A stretch of DNA of 64,000 bases, taken from NCBI RefSeq assembly GCF_030678875.1, contig NZ_JAUUDS010000004.1, positions 124,001 through 188,000 of the forward strand, read 5' to 3'. Positions within the stretch are counted from its first letter, which is position 1; each line of letters opens with the position of its first letter. The translations under genes were made by a program, and so were the position numbers. The notes under the pieces were generated by a model, which saw nothing but the letters and a program-made list of their open reading frames with translations, was not told the origin of the DNA and searched no databases. Below are positions 26,953 to 36,224 of this stretch, piece after piece. Origin of the DNA: Sphingomonas aurea (GTDB lineage: Bacteria > Pseudomonadota > Alphaproteobacteria > Sphingomonadales > Sphingomonadaceae).

Positions 26953-27895
26953 CGCCCTCTCGCCGCTGGACGCCGACGCGCTCGACTGGGTGCGGCGCGT
27001 CCACGATCCCGAATTTGCCGACTGGGACGCGCATCTGGCGTGGCTGGAGGAGGATGCGGCTCATGCCGACGCATTCGACCGGATGCAGCTGCTGGTCGAC
27101 GCGGCGACGGCGGACCTTGCTCCTTCGCCCGCGCCGGAGCCGGTCTTCGCTAACGACAACGCACCCGACCCGCAGCGCGGCTGGACGCGGCGCTGGTGGC
27201 TGGGCGGTGGCGTGGCGGTCGCGGCGACGGCGCTTGCGGTCCTCACCACGACGCTGGGCGGTGGACCGGTCGAACAGATCGTCCAGACCGCCAGCGGTGA
27301 GCAGCGCACCGTCGCCCTTGCCGACGGGACGACGATCGCGATGAACGGCGGCACCAGCATCCGCTTCGCCGGCCCCGCCGCGCGCGAGGTCGCGGTCGAG
27401 CGCGGCGAGGCGTTCTTCACCGTCCATCACGATACCGACCATCCCTTCGTCGTCCGGATCGGCGACGATGCGGTCCGCGACATCGGCACCGCCTTCAACG
27501 TCGCCCGGTCCAACACCGACCTGCGCGTCGCGGTGCGCGAGGGGGAGGTGGTGTACGACGCAGGCCGGTCGCAGGTGCGGCTGCCGGCCGGACGCCGGCT
27601 GACCGCGTACAAGGGCACTGCCGCCGTGTCGTCGGTCGATCCGGCGGCGGTCGGCGGCTGGCGCAGCGGGCGGCTGGTGTACCGCGACGCCACCCTGGCG
27701 GAGGTCGCGGCGGACCTGTCGCGCGCGATTGGGGAGCCGGTCGTCGCCTCGCCCGACAGCGACCTGACGCGGTTCACCGGGGTAATCCTGGTCAAGGGCG
27801 ATCGCCGCCGGATGTTCGACCGCGTCGAGGCGGTGACCGGCGCACGCGCGACGCACGATGCCACGGGCTGGCGACTGGCCGTGCCGGCGCGGTGA
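26939..27895 (+). CDS. FecR family anti-sigma regulator
   Basis: A 318-residue FecR-type membrane sensor. Residues 1-75 form the cytoplasmic sigma-binding domain, with the family's Trp-rich helices (DALDWVRRVHDPEFADWDAHLAWLEED). A single membrane span lies at about 86-106 (WWLGGGVAVAATALAVLTT). A periplasmic FecR domain follows (QRTVALADGTTIAMNGGTSI ... DIGTAFNVAR), with a C-terminal domain that contacts the receptor's signalling module. ATG 26939 lies inside the sigma gene. The TBDR begins on GTGA overlapping its stop. Together they form a complete three-part surface-signalling set. Confidence 0.93.
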   Translation: MPTADALSPLDADALDWVRRVHDPEFADWDAHLAWLEEDAAHADAFDRMQLLVDAATADLAPSPAPEPVFANDNAPDPQRGWTRRWWLGGGVAVAATALAVLTTTLGGGPVEQIVQTASGEQRTVALADGTTIAMNGGTSIRFAGPAAREVAVERGEAFFTVHHDTDHPFVVRIGDDAVRDIGTAFNVARSNTDLRVAVREGEVVYDAGRSQVRLPAGRRLTAYKGTAAVSSVDPAAVGGWRSGRLVYRDATLAEVAADLSRAIGEPVVASPDSDLTRFTGVILVKGDRRRMFDRVEAVTGARATHDATGWRLAVPAR

Positions 27896-30195
27896 GGCTT
27901 GCCGGGGCGGTAATTCTGGCGATGGTGGCAACGCCGTGCGCGGCAAAGCCTGCCCGCATCAGCATTCCCGCCGGTCCGCTGCACGAGGCGATCGTGCAGT
28001 TCGGCATCCAGGCGGGGGTGACGGTCGGCCTGTCGGATCAGACGCTCGCCGGCATTCGCGTGCGCGGCGTGGGCGGGCGACTGAAGCCGGCCGACGCGCT
28101 GAAACGCATGCTGCGCGGCAGCGCCGCCACCTTCGTACAGGGTGACCCGACCACCTTCCGCATCGTCCGCCGCGTTGCAAGTGGCGGCGCTGCGCAGGCG
28201 GACCTTGTCGTTCCGGGCGCGATCGAGAGCAACGCCGACATCGTCGTGCGCGCGACCAAGCGCGAGGTCTCGCTGGCCGACTATGCCGGCAGCATCGCGG
28301 TGGCGGACACCGCGACGCTACGTCCTAACCAGCTCGCCCGCGGGTCCGATGCGCTGGTCGAGCTGCTGCCGATCCTGTCCTCCACCCACCTCGGTCCGGG
28401 CCGCAACAAGCTGTTCATCCGCGGCATCGCTGATTCCAGCTTCAGCGGGCCGACCCAGGCGACGGTCGGCCAGTATCTGGGCGACGTCCGCCTGAACTAC
28501 AGTGCGCCCGACCCGAACCTGGCGCTGTACGATGTTGCCTCGGTCGAGATCCTCGAGGGGCCGCAGGGCACGCTCTATGGCGCGGGATCGCTCGGTGGCA
28601 TCTTTCGCCTCGTTCCCAATCCCCCCTCAATGACCGTGGCGTCGCAGTCGATCCAGGGCGGGGTCGCGACGACGCGCCATGGTGCCGCCAGCGCCGACAT
28701 CGCCGCGGTCGCCGACCTGCCGATCGTCCAAGGTCGCCTCGGGATCAGGGCGGTCGGCTATCTGAACGGCGAAGGCGGCTATATCGACGATCCGCAACGC
28801 CGCCTGTCGAACGTCAACGACACGCTGACCCGCGGCGGCCGCGTCACGGTGCGGTTCCGGCCCACGGACAGCTGGACGATCGACGTCGGCGGTGTGGTGC
28901 AGGACATCGCCAGCCGTGACGGCCAATATGCCGAGCGGGGACTCGGGCCGCTTCGGCACGCCAGCGCCATCGCCCAGCCCTTCGACAACGACTATGCGCT
29001 CGCCAGCCTGACCGTGCAGCACGACACCGGCGCGTCGACGCTGACCTCCGTATCGTCAGCGGTGTCGCACGACCGGGTGACGACGTTCGACGCCTCGGCC
29101 GGCGGCGGTCCGCGGGTCTATCACGAGGCGGAGCGGATCATGCTGCTCAGCAACGAGACGCGGCTGGCACGGCGGACCAGCAATGGCGGCTGGCTGATCG
29201 GGCTGGAAGTGTTGCAGAGCGACGACCGCTCGTCGCGCACGCTCGGCGTACCGGGCGAACCGCCAGACCTGGCCGGCACCCGCAACGTGGTGAGCGAGGG
29301 GTCGATCTTCGGCGAGTTCACCCGTTCGCTGACCGATGCCCTGTCGATCACCGGCGGCGCACGCTTCGTGTTCAGCCGGCTGGTCGCCCAGGCGCGCGCC
29401 GACCCGATCGACGAGGATCGGGAACCGGGCCGTCACTCGGCATCGGTGCTGCCGTCGATCGGGTTGCTGTGGAGCCCGCATCCCTGGCTGTCGATCTTCA
29501 CCCGCTATCAGGAAGGCTCGCGGCCGGGCGGGTTGACCGCCGGCGACGTTACCGCGCGGTTCAAGTCGGACACGGTATCTTCGGTCGAGGCCGGCGTGCG
29601 GCTGGGCACGCCGGCCGACACATTCTCGGGCAACGCCACCGTGTCGCGAGTTCGATGGAAGGACATCCAGGCCGATCTGGTCGGCACCACCGGGCTGCCG
29701 TTCATCGCCAATGTCGGCTCGGGCTATGTCGTCGGGTTCGAGGCGCAGGGCGCCTGGCGCCTGTCACGCGACCTGGTGCTTGACGGTGCCGCCTTCCTGA
29801 ACAGCAGCGGACTGGAGAGGCCGGCGAGCGGCTTCGGCGACAATCGCGGCGATTCGCTGCCCAATGTCGCGGCGATGAATTTTCGCGGCGGCTTCCGGGC
29901 GAACCTGCCGGTGGGGCGCAGGAGCGTCGAGCTGTCGGGCTCGATCCGCTATGTCGGCCGCTCGCGCCTGGGTGTCGGCGAGCTGCTCGACCTTGGTCAG
30001 GGCCGCTATGTCGACACCGCGCTCGGCGCGTCGGTGCCGGTCGGCAGGATCGCCCTCTCGCTCGACGCCACCAACCTGTTCGACGAGCGGGGTAACACCT
30101 TCGCGCTCGGCAATCCCTTTACGGTAACCGACCGGCGTCAGATCACTCCGCTGCGCCCGCGGACGATCCGGCTGGGCGCCCGCGTGGCGTTCTGA
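27892..30195 (+). CDS. TonB-dependent transducer receptor with STN domain (FecA-like)
   Basis: A 767-residue receptor starting at GTG 27892. After a signal peptide (MRLAGAVILAMVATPCAA) comes an N-terminal STN signalling domain (about residues 20-90: SIPAGPLHEAIVQFGIQAGV ... LKRMLRG), which binds FecR in the periplasm. The TonB-box-like DIVVRATKREV, the plug with ILEGPQGTLYGAGSLGGIFR and the barrel follow. The STN domain plus the upstream sigma and FecR genes make this a signal-transducing receptor. No iron-specific motif was recognised, so the ligand could be a siderophore or a carbohydrate. The 3' end overlaps the convergent glycosyltransferase gene by 53 bp. Confidence 0.94.
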   Translation: MRLAGAVILAMVATPCAAKPARISIPAGPLHEAIVQFGIQAGVTVGLSDQTLAGIRVRGVGGRLKPADALKRMLRGSAATFVQGDPTTFRIVRRVASGGAAQADLVVPGAIESNADIVVRATKREVSLADYAGSIAVADTATLRPNQLARGSDALVELLPILSSTHLGPGRNKLFIRGIADSSFSGPTQATVGQYLGDVRLNYSAPDPNLALYDVASVEILEGPQGTLYGAGSLGGIFRLVPNPPSMTVASQSIQGGVATTRHGAASADIAAVADLPIVQGRLGIRAVGYLNGEGGYIDDPQRRLSNVNDTLTRGGRVTVRFRPTDSWTIDVGGVVQDIASRDGQYAERGLGPLRHASAIAQPFDNDYALASLTVQHDTGASTLTSVSSAVSHDRVTTFDASAGGGPRVYHEAERIMLLSNETRLARRTSNGGWLIGLEVLQSDDRSSRTLGVPGEPPDLAGTRNVVSEGSIFGEFTRSLTDALSITGGARFVFSRLVAQARADPIDEDREPGRHSASVLPSIGLLWSPHPWLSIFTRYQEGSRPGGLTAGDVTARFKSDTVSSVEAGVRLGTPADTFSGNATVSRVRWKDIQADLVGTTGLPFIANVGSGYVVGFEAQGAWRLSRDLVLDGAAFLNSSGLERPASGFGDNRGDSLPNVAAMNFRGGFRANLPVGRRSVELSGSIRYVGRSRLGVGELLDLGQGRYVDTALGASVPVGRIALSLDATNLFDERGNTFALGNPFTVTDRRQITPLRPRTIRLGARVAF

Positions 30196-31591
30196 CCAGC
30201 AGGGTCAGCGCGCTGTCCGGCAGGGCGATGGCGGTCCCGCCGAACGCCCGCGCCAGCGCCGCGTCGAGCGTCGCGTCGCCCGCCGTCGCCGGTCCCTCCC
30301 CGCCGATCAATACCGCCTCTGCCTGCACCCGTCGCCCGCGCGCGATCAGGTGCAAGGCGCGCTCCCGTGCCGGGGGCAGCAGGCCGGCGCTGCGATAGTA
30401 AAAGGGTCCGGTCGCGAACCGGGCGTCGGGCAGGCGTCCGGTCGCGGCCAGAAACTGGGGAGAGAGCGTCGCAACGGGGCCGGTCACCCCGGCGGCATCC
30501 ATCGCCCGCCGCGCCGCATCCGCCTGTCGCATCGCCGGCAGCAGGTGGAGCGCCCCCGGCGTCAGCGTCGTCGCCACGCCCGCACCGATGCCGAGCATGG
30601 CGAAGAATGCCATCGTGCGCCGCGTACCCCCGCCCGGCGGCCGCTGCCAGATGATCGCGAGGCGGATGAACAGCGGCGGCAGCACGGGAAGCAGATACTG
30701 CCGCCAGGTGGGCGACGGCAGCAGCGCCGCGACGATCGCGCCGAGCAACAGCATGTCGAGCGCGTTCGGCCGCCGCCGCCGCCACGCGTCGCGCGCCACG
30801 ATCGCCACCGCCGGCAGCGCCGCGCCGAGCGCCAGGAACTTCAGCGTGTCGACCAGCTTGGCGGCGAGCGACATCTTCCACGGCCGGTCGGCATAGAATT
30901 GCGCGGGCGCGTGGGCGGGAAAGTCGAGCGTGCCGAACATGAACCCGGCCGGCGACAGCCACCACGTCCAGGCGACGAACACCGCCACGGGCAGCGCACC
31001 CGCGAGCAGCAGGATCGGCCGCTCGCGCCGGTCGGCCAGCGCATAGACGCCCAGCATTCCCGCCGGCACGGCGTAGGAGATCTTGGCCGCTGCCGCGAGC
31101 GCGAGCAGCGCGCCGGTCGCCACCGCCCGCCAGCCCTGCCGCTCGCGTCCAGCCACCAGCGCCGTCGCGATCGCAAAACAGGCGACCGGCAGCGCGTCGT
31201 TGCGAGCCACCGCGACCGAGAAGAGCAGGATGTCGCAACTCGCGAACAAGGCCGCCACCGTGACCGCGACCCGCGCGTCCGCTCCCGCCGCGCGGGCGCC
31301 CCGCAGGACCGCTGCCACCGCCGTCACGCCGAGCAGCGCGTTGACGATGCGCAAGCCCGGCCAGGTCCACAGCCCTGCGACCCAGACGACCGGCGCGAAC
31401 AGGAAGGGCTGCAGCGGCGTCTGCAGATAGGCGTAATCGCGATACGGCAGCCGCCCCGCCGCGGTCAGCATGGCGGCCGCGACATACTGGCTCTCGTCGT
31501 GATCGACCGGCCGCAACAGGGTGAGCGCGACGAAGCCGATGGCGACGCTCGCCAGCAGCAGCGTCGCACCGCCAATGCGCGCCCGTGTCAC
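30143..31591 (-). CDS. GT-C-type membrane glycosyltransferase (ArnT/PMT-like)
   Basis: A 482-residue polytopic membrane protein with about 10-11 hydrophobic segments. The first periplasmic loop carries DHDESQYVAAAML, the acidic DxE-type motif of lipid-phosphate-sugar-dependent GT-C transferases, followed by PYRDYAYLQTPLQPF. It probably transfers a sugar from a polyprenyl-phosphate donor to an envelope glycan or lipid. The GTG at 31591 overlaps the DUF2141 stop (GTGA). The gene ends 53 bp inside the convergent TBDR gene. It is last in a run GT4, flippase-like, DUF2141, GT-C. Donor and acceptor are unknown. Confidence 0.82.
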   Translation of the reverse strand: MTRARIGGATLLLASVAIGFVALTLLRPVDHDESQYVAAAMLTAAGRLPYRDYAYLQTPLQPFLFAPVVWVAGLWTWPGLRIVNALLGVTAVAAVLRGARAAGADARVAVTVAALFASCDILLFSVAVARNDALPVACFAIATALVAGRERQGWRAVATGALLALAAAAKISYAVPAGMLGVYALADRRERPILLLAGALPVAVFVAWTWWLSPAGFMFGTLDFPAHAPAQFYADRPWKMSLAAKLVDTLKFLALGAALPAVAIVARDAWRRRRPNALDMLLLGAIVAALLPSPTWRQYLLPVLPPLFIRLAIIWQRPPGGGTRRTMAFFAMLGIGAGVATTLTPGALHLLPAMRQADAARRAMDAAGVTGPVATLSPQFLAATGRLPDARFATGPFYYRSAGLLPPARERALHLIARGRRVQAEAVLIGGEGPATAGDATLDAALARAFGGTAIALPDSALTLLVRTPRGRPAGSSAGAAE

Positions 31592-32097
31592 CGATGCAGC
31601 GGACCGAAGGAGATCAGGCCGGTGCGATAGTTCATCACCACCGTCGTCGGCGTCGGCGAGGAGCCGATCGTCACCATCGCCGCCGCCGACTTCGGCTTGC
31701 CATAGCCCAGTTTCGGATTGCTGCCGAAGCCGATGCCGTCGCGCAGCAGGCTGAAGCCGCGCTTGCCGGTACGCGCGTGGATCACCGCCAGCGAGTAGGT
31801 GCCGGGCGCCGGCGCGCGGATGCACAGCCGCACCGGATCGGCCGGGATCGGCTCCACGATCGTCCGGCGGAACGTCTTGCCGGCCGAGACGAGGACATTG
31901 TCATCCTCCAGAAAGTCCTTGTCGTTCGCCGGATAGAGTTCCCCGCGCAGCAGCCCGGCGCGATCCTTCAGCCCCTCTACCGTCACGATCAGTTCCGGCC
32001 CGTGCTCGCCTGCATGGCACTGCGCCTCGGCCACGCCCAGCCGCGGGGTGGAGGGAATCGTCGCCTGGGCAGCGGCCGCGAGCAGCAGGGCGATCAC
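31588..32097 (-). CDS. DUF2141 family periplasmic protein
   Basis: A 169-residue secreted protein with a short hydrophobic start (MIALLLAAAAQA) and the DUF2141 beta-sandwich: LIVTVEGLKDRAGLLRGELYP, then PAPGTYSLAVIHARTGKRGF and the typical GIGFGSNPKLGYGKPKSAAA. DUF2141 has no established activity. Here it is coupled by 4-bp overlaps on both sides to a flippase-like membrane protein and a GT-C glycosyltransferase, which points to a role in envelope glycan or lipid assembly. Confidence 0.88.
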   Translation of the reverse strand: MIALLLAAAAQATIPSTPRLGVAEAQCHAGEHGPELIVTVEGLKDRAGLLRGELYPANDKDFLEDDNVLVSAGKTFRRTIVEPIPADPVRLCIRAPAPGTYSLAVIHARTGKRGFSLLRDGIGFGSNPKLGYGKPKSAAAMVTIGSSPTPTTVVMNYRTGLISFGPLHR

Positions 32098-33026
32098 CGC
32101 GCCCGCTCCGTCGCGAGTTCATACGCGGCCAGCACCACGCCCAGCAGCAGGTGGGTCGCCAGCCAGATCGCCGCGATCATCGTCATCACCGCGGTCACGC
32201 CCGACGCGTTGCCGACGGTGAACGCGACGAGCCCGGCAAAAACGATGTCCTTGTTCGGCAGCAGCGGCAGGCGCGAGACGAGCAGCCGCAGCGTCGCCAG
32301 TGCCAGCCACCAGGTCAGGGGGGCAGAGGGCAGCACGCTCGCCCACAGCAGCGCCGCCGCCACCGTCGTCGCGACGATGCGGACGAAATGGATGACGGCG
32401 ATGCGGATCAGTTCGGGTTGGCGCAGGGTGAACAGCCGCTTGCGCAGCAGGAAGGCGGTGACCGACGGGATCGTCATGCACGCCGCCGACACCGCCACCA
32501 GCCGCGTGTCGAAGCCGAACGGCGTGCCCGCGAACAGCCGCCACGTCGCCATTGCCAGCACCAGGGTACACAGGTTGGCGACCAGTGCAGACAGGATCGC
32601 AACGTCCTTGATTGCCCCGAACGGCGCGCCGACCATCGTCGCATGCCGCCGCGCCCAGCCATAGAAGTACAGCTCGCCGGAGTACCCCAGCACGATCTCG
32701 TTGCTGATCCGCTTGCGCAGGAGCGCGACGAAGCCGCGCGCGGGCAGCTGCCACAGCCGGCGGAAGATGATCCACTCGCTGGCGGGGGTGATGAGATAGC
32801 CGCCGACGAACAGCAGCCAGAACCCGGCGGAGCGCGGCACCATGCGTACCAGCTGCGCGAAATCGACCGATCGCAGCTGCCACAGCGCGGCGAGCAGGAT
32901 CGCGATCGAAATCGCCGGCGACAGCCAGCGGGTCAGCACCCCCTTGTTGAGGGCGACGGGGACGAGCGGCACGGCCGTCGTCGACGGGGGTTGCGACCCG
33001 TCATTGGCGATGAAGCGGGGAATCAC
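32094..33026 (-). CDS. Lysylphosphatidylglycerol synthase TM-like / flippase-like membrane protein
   Basis: A 310-residue protein with about 7-8 hydrophobic segments, similar in layout to the UPF0104/LPG-synthase membrane domain (PASEWIIFRRLWQLP, then NEIVLGYSGELYFYGWAR). Such proteins often move or modify lipids and occur in glycan operons. It has no cytosolic aminoacyl-transferase domain, so it is not a full MprF. It overlaps the GT4 stop (33023-33026) and the DUF2141 start by ATGA. A role in moving a glycolipid across the inner membrane is inferred from context. Confidence 0.75.
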   Translation of the reverse strand: MIPRFIANDGSQPPSTTAVPLVPVALNKGVLTRWLSPAISIAILLAALWQLRSVDFAQLVRMVPRSAGFWLLFVGGYLITPASEWIIFRRLWQLPARGFVALLRKRISNEIVLGYSGELYFYGWARRHATMVGAPFGAIKDVAILSALVANLCTLVLAMATWRLFAGTPFGFDTRLVAVSAACMTIPSVTAFLLRKRLFTLRQPELIRIAVIHFVRIVATTVAAALLWASVLPSAPLTWWLALATLRLLVSRLPLLPNKDIVFAGLVAFTVGNASGVTAVMTMIAAIWLATHLLLGVVLAAYELATERAR

Positions 33027-34195
33027 GAGTACGCGTGCTCCTGGCAGGGGATCGCGCGCGCGCGCTCACGCGCTGCACGGCGGAAGATGGGCAGGTAGGC
33101 GGAGGCAGCGGCATCGACCGCGTGCTCGCGCGCGAAGGCAAGCTGGGCGACCGGGTCGCAGGTGTCGGGGGTCAGATGCGCGATGGCATCGGCCAGCGCA
33201 TCGACATCACGCGGCGACACCAGCACCCCGCGCCGCTCGGCCAGCATGCCGGCCATGCTGGCGCAGCAGTCGGTCGCGACGACCGGCAGGCCCGCCGCCA
33301 TCGCCTCCAGCACCACCGCCGGCACGCCCTCATAGTCGGACGAGAGCAGCAACGCGTCGGCGCGGAGCAACCAGCCCGACACGTCCTCCGCATGACCCGC
33401 CAGCATCGCCCGGCCGGACAGTCCCAGCGTCTCGATCAGCGCCGCCAGCCGGTTCCGCTCGCGCCCAGCGCCGACGATCACCAGCCGGTCGTCTCTGCGC
33501 CGGCCGCGCGCGAAGGCGCGGAGCAACAGCGGCAGGTTCTTCTGCGGTTCCAGCCGGCCGATCGCGACCAGCATCCGCCCGCCCTTGGTACGGACCGACC
33601 GCGGGCCGGCGAGCCGGTCGAGCGCCGCGGCGTCGAATAGCGGGCTGGGGATCGTAGCCACCCGCCCGGACGACACGCCGAGCGCGCGCTGCGCCTCGCG
33701 CGTCATCGCCGGCGTCATGCCGACAAAGCCGTCGATCGCCCGGCCCTGCATCCGGCTCCACAGGTCGTGCAGCCGCCGGACGGGCGCCGGCAGGTCGCTG
33801 CGCGCCAGGCTGTTGCTGATCTTCGAAACCACCGGCGGGCAGCGCCGTCCGAGCAGCAGTTTCAGCACCACTGCGATGATCGAGTAGGTGTTGCCGGCGC
33901 AGAACAGCACGTCAGGCCGCTCGCGCAGTATCACCCGCGGCAGCCAGGCGAGCATCCACAGCGTCTCCCACAGCCGCGGAGATACGGCCGGCCGAGGCGC
34001 GATGACCATGTCGAGATCGCCCGCGCCGCCCCGCCAACCATCGTCGCGGCCAAGGGCGACCGTCACCCGCGCACTGGCGCCCCAGGCCCGGCAGAGGCGC
34101 AGCGCCGTCCGCTCGACCCCGCCAAGCTCCACCGCGTGCAGGTAGCAGAGAATGTGCAAAGGCCGCTCTCCGGCCTGGCTGCTGCGCGGCATCAT
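33023..34195 (-). CDS. Glycosyltransferase family 4 protein
   Basis: A 390-residue GT-B retaining glycosyltransferase. The N-terminal domain has YLHAVELGGVERTALRL, the glycine-rich acceptor-side loop. The C-terminal GT4 domain has VAIGRLEPQKNLPLLLRAFA, LVIVGAGRERNRL and the nucleotide-sugar site LLLSSDYEGVPAVVLEAMAAGLPVVAT, with the EGxPxxxLEAM signature. It is first in the four-gene minus-strand glycan operon; the start may be either of two ATGs (34195 or 34192). It probably adds one sugar to an envelope polysaccharide or glycolipid. Confidence 0.92.
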   Translation of the reverse strand: MMPRSSQAGERPLHILCYLHAVELGGVERTALRLCRAWGASARVTVALGRDDGWRGGAGDLDMVIAPRPAVSPRLWETLWMLAWLPRVILRERPDVLFCAGNTYSIIAVVLKLLLGRRCPPVVSKISNSLARSDLPAPVRRLHDLWSRMQGRAIDGFVGMTPAMTREAQRALGVSSGRVATIPSPLFDAAALDRLAGPRSVRTKGGRMLVAIGRLEPQKNLPLLLRAFARGRRRDDRLVIVGAGRERNRLAALIETLGLSGRAMLAGHAEDVSGWLLRADALLLSSDYEGVPAVVLEAMAAGLPVVATDCCASMAGMLAERRGVLVSPRDVDALADAIAHLTPDTCDPVAQLAFAREHAVDAAASAYLPIFRRAARERARAIPCQEHAYS

Positions 34196-34311
34196 GCGGA
34201 CAGGACGCCGCCGTAACCACCGACCCGCACTGCGGAAAAACTTTCTTTCGAGCGGCTGGTGCGGGATGCGACCGGCCGTAGCGTCGTTGATGCGTAGCCC
34301 TACGGAGTGAC

Positions 34312-35076
34312 ATGACGATGACGAAGGCGCCGCAGCGGCGGCTGGTGGTATCGATCCACGACGTGTCGCCGACGTTCGAACAGCCGGTCGACCGGCTCGT
34401 CGACCTGATCCACCCGATCCTGGGTGGACAGAAATTCGCCATGCTGGTGGTGCCCGATCACTGGGGCGCAGCGCCGCTGCACCGCGCGCCGGCCTTTGCG
34501 CGGCGGCTGCGCGACTGGGCGGACGCGGGGGTGGAGATGTTCCTGCACGGCTGGTTCCACCGCGACGACAGCGAGCATCGCTCGGCCATAACCGCGCTCC
34601 GCGCCCGCACGATGACCGCGCGCGAGGGCGAGTTCCTGGGGCTGGACGCGAGCGAGGCGGAGCGGCGGATGCGCGAGGGGCGCGACATGGTGCAGGACGC
34701 GATCGGCCGGCCGGTCGCCGGCTTCATCGCCCCCGCCTGGCTCTATGGCGCCGGCGCGCATGCGGCGCTCCGCGCACTCGATTTCCCGCTGGCCGAGGAT
34801 CACATGCGGGTGTGGCAGCCGCGCAGCGGGGCGGTGCTGGCGCGCGGCCCAGTCGTTACCTGGGCCAGTCGCACACGGGCGCGGACCGCCAGCTCGCTGG
34901 CGGTAGCCGCGGCGGCGCGGGTCCTGCCGCCGGTGCTGCCGACGATGCGCGTCGCGGTCCATCCGGGCGATGTCACCAAGCCGTCGCTGATCCGCAGTAT
35001 AGACCGGACGCTGCGCACCCTGGTGCGCCATCGCACACCGGCACGCTATACCGATCTGCTGGGAGCTGCAGCGTGA
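34312..35076 (+). CDS. Polysaccharide deacetylase family protein (DUF2334-like)
   Basis: A 254-residue protein of the carbohydrate esterase/NodB-like superfamily. The first motif is VVSIHDVSP, where the Asp acts as metal ligand/base. A second metal motif is FLHGWFHRDD (His-x3-His). GRPVAGFIAPAWLYG corresponds to the R/APxG-type motif 3. No signal peptide is seen. CGGAG precedes ATG 34312; ATG 34318 is an alternative. It is divergent from the GT4 operon and coupled by GTGA to another GT4 gene, so it likely removes acetyl groups from a lipid-linked sugar intermediate. Confidence 0.82.
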   Translation: MTMTKAPQRRLVVSIHDVSPTFEQPVDRLVDLIHPILGGQKFAMLVVPDHWGAAPLHRAPAFARRLRDWADAGVEMFLHGWFHRDDSEHRSAITALRARTMTAREGEFLGLDASEAERRMREGRDMVQDAIGRPVAGFIAPAWLYGAGAHAALRALDFPLAEDHMRVWQPRSGAVLARGPVVTWASRTRARTASSLAVAAAARVLPPVLPTMRVAVHPGDVTKPSLIRSIDRTLRTLVRHRTPARYTDLLGAAA

Positions 35077-36224
35077 AGATCGTCGATGTCTGCGCCTTCT
35101 ACACCCCGCGCGGCGGCGGGGTGCGTACCTATATCGACCAGAAACTGGTCGCCGGCGCCCGCGCCGGTCACGAGATCGTGGTGATCGCCCCCGGCGAGCG
35201 AGACGGCATCGAGCGGCGCGGCGACGGCGCGTCGATCCGCTGGCTGCGTGCGCCGCGCTTCCCGCTCGACGGCAATTACCGCTTCTTCTCCGACCGCGCG
35301 GCGCTGCACGCGGCGCTGGATCAGGAAAAGCCCGACATCCTGGAGGTATCGTCGCCGTGGCGCAGCGCGTCGATGGTCGCCGACTGGCGGGGACGGGCGC
35401 GGCGTTCGCTGATCGCGCACGCCGATCCGCTGTCCGCCTATGCCTATCGCTGGTTCGGCCCGGTCGCGTCGCACCGGACGATCGACCGCGCGTTTGACTG
35501 GTACTGGCGCCACCTGCGCCGGCTCGACCAGCGGTTCGACCATGTCGTCAGCGCCAGCGAGAGCCTCAGTCGCCGCCTGCGCGAAGGCGGCCTTGCCAAG
35601 GTATCGACCAACCCGATGGGGATCGAACCCGGCCGCTTCACCCCGAACCGCCGCGATCCGGCGCTGCGTCGACAGATGCTGGCACTGTGCGGCCTGCCCG
35701 AGGACGCGCTGCTGCTGATCGGTGTCGGACGCCATGCGCCGGAGAAACGGTGGGAAATGGTGGTCGATGCGGTGGCGATGGCCAGCGCCGCCGCGCCGCT
35801 CGGCCTGGTCCTGATCGGCGGCGGCGATCCCCGCCGGGCGCTGCGCGCCGCGGTCGGCGGCAACCCGCATGTCCGGCTGGTCGAGCCGGTCCGCGACCGT
35901 GATGCGCTCGCCCGCACCATGGCGAGCGCCGACGCGCTGATCCATGGCTGCGAGGCCGAGACCTATTGCTTCGTTGTCGCCGAGGCGATCGCATCGGGCC
36001 TGCCCGTCATCGCCCCGGACGAGGGGGGCGCCGGCGATCTCGCCCGCGCGGGCGGCGGACGGGTCTACCGCGCCGGCAGCGCGCCGGACGCGGCGGCGGC
36101 GATCCGCGACGTCGCCGATGGATGGGCGCGGCCGATCGGCGCGGCGCCACGCACGATGGAGGATCACTTCGCCGACCTTTTCACCCTTTATGCCGAGGGA
36201 CACAGGAGCCGTCATGCCGCATGA
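35073..36224 (+). CDS. Glycosyltransferase family 4 protein
   Basis: A 383-residue GT4 enzyme starting at GTG 35073, overlapping the deacetylase stop. The N-terminus VKIVDVCAFYTPRGGGVRTY is the GT-B acceptor loop. The donor domain has IGVGRHAPEKRWEMVVDA, LVLIGGGDPRR and HGCEAETYCFVVAEAIASGLPVIAP, with the E(x7)E donor motif of GT4. It is a different protein from the GT4 at 33023. The small membrane protein gene starts 11 bp before its stop. It may work with the deacetylase in making a glycolipid or capsule unit. Confidence 0.9.
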   Translation: MKIVDVCAFYTPRGGGVRTYIDQKLVAGARAGHEIVVIAPGERDGIERRGDGASIRWLRAPRFPLDGNYRFFSDRAALHAALDQEKPDILEVSSPWRSASMVADWRGRARRSLIAHADPLSAYAYRWFGPVASHRTIDRAFDWYWRHLRRLDQRFDHVVSASESLSRRLREGGLAKVSTNPMGIEPGRFTPNRRDPALRRQMLALCGLPEDALLLIGVGRHAPEKRWEMVVDAVAMASAAAPLGLVLIGGGDPRRALRAAVGGNPHVRLVEPVRDRDALARTMASADALIHGCEAETYCFVVAEAIASGLPVIAPDEGGAGDLARAGGGRVYRAGSAPDAAAAIRDVADGWARPIGAAPRTMEDHFADLFTLYAEGHRSRHAA

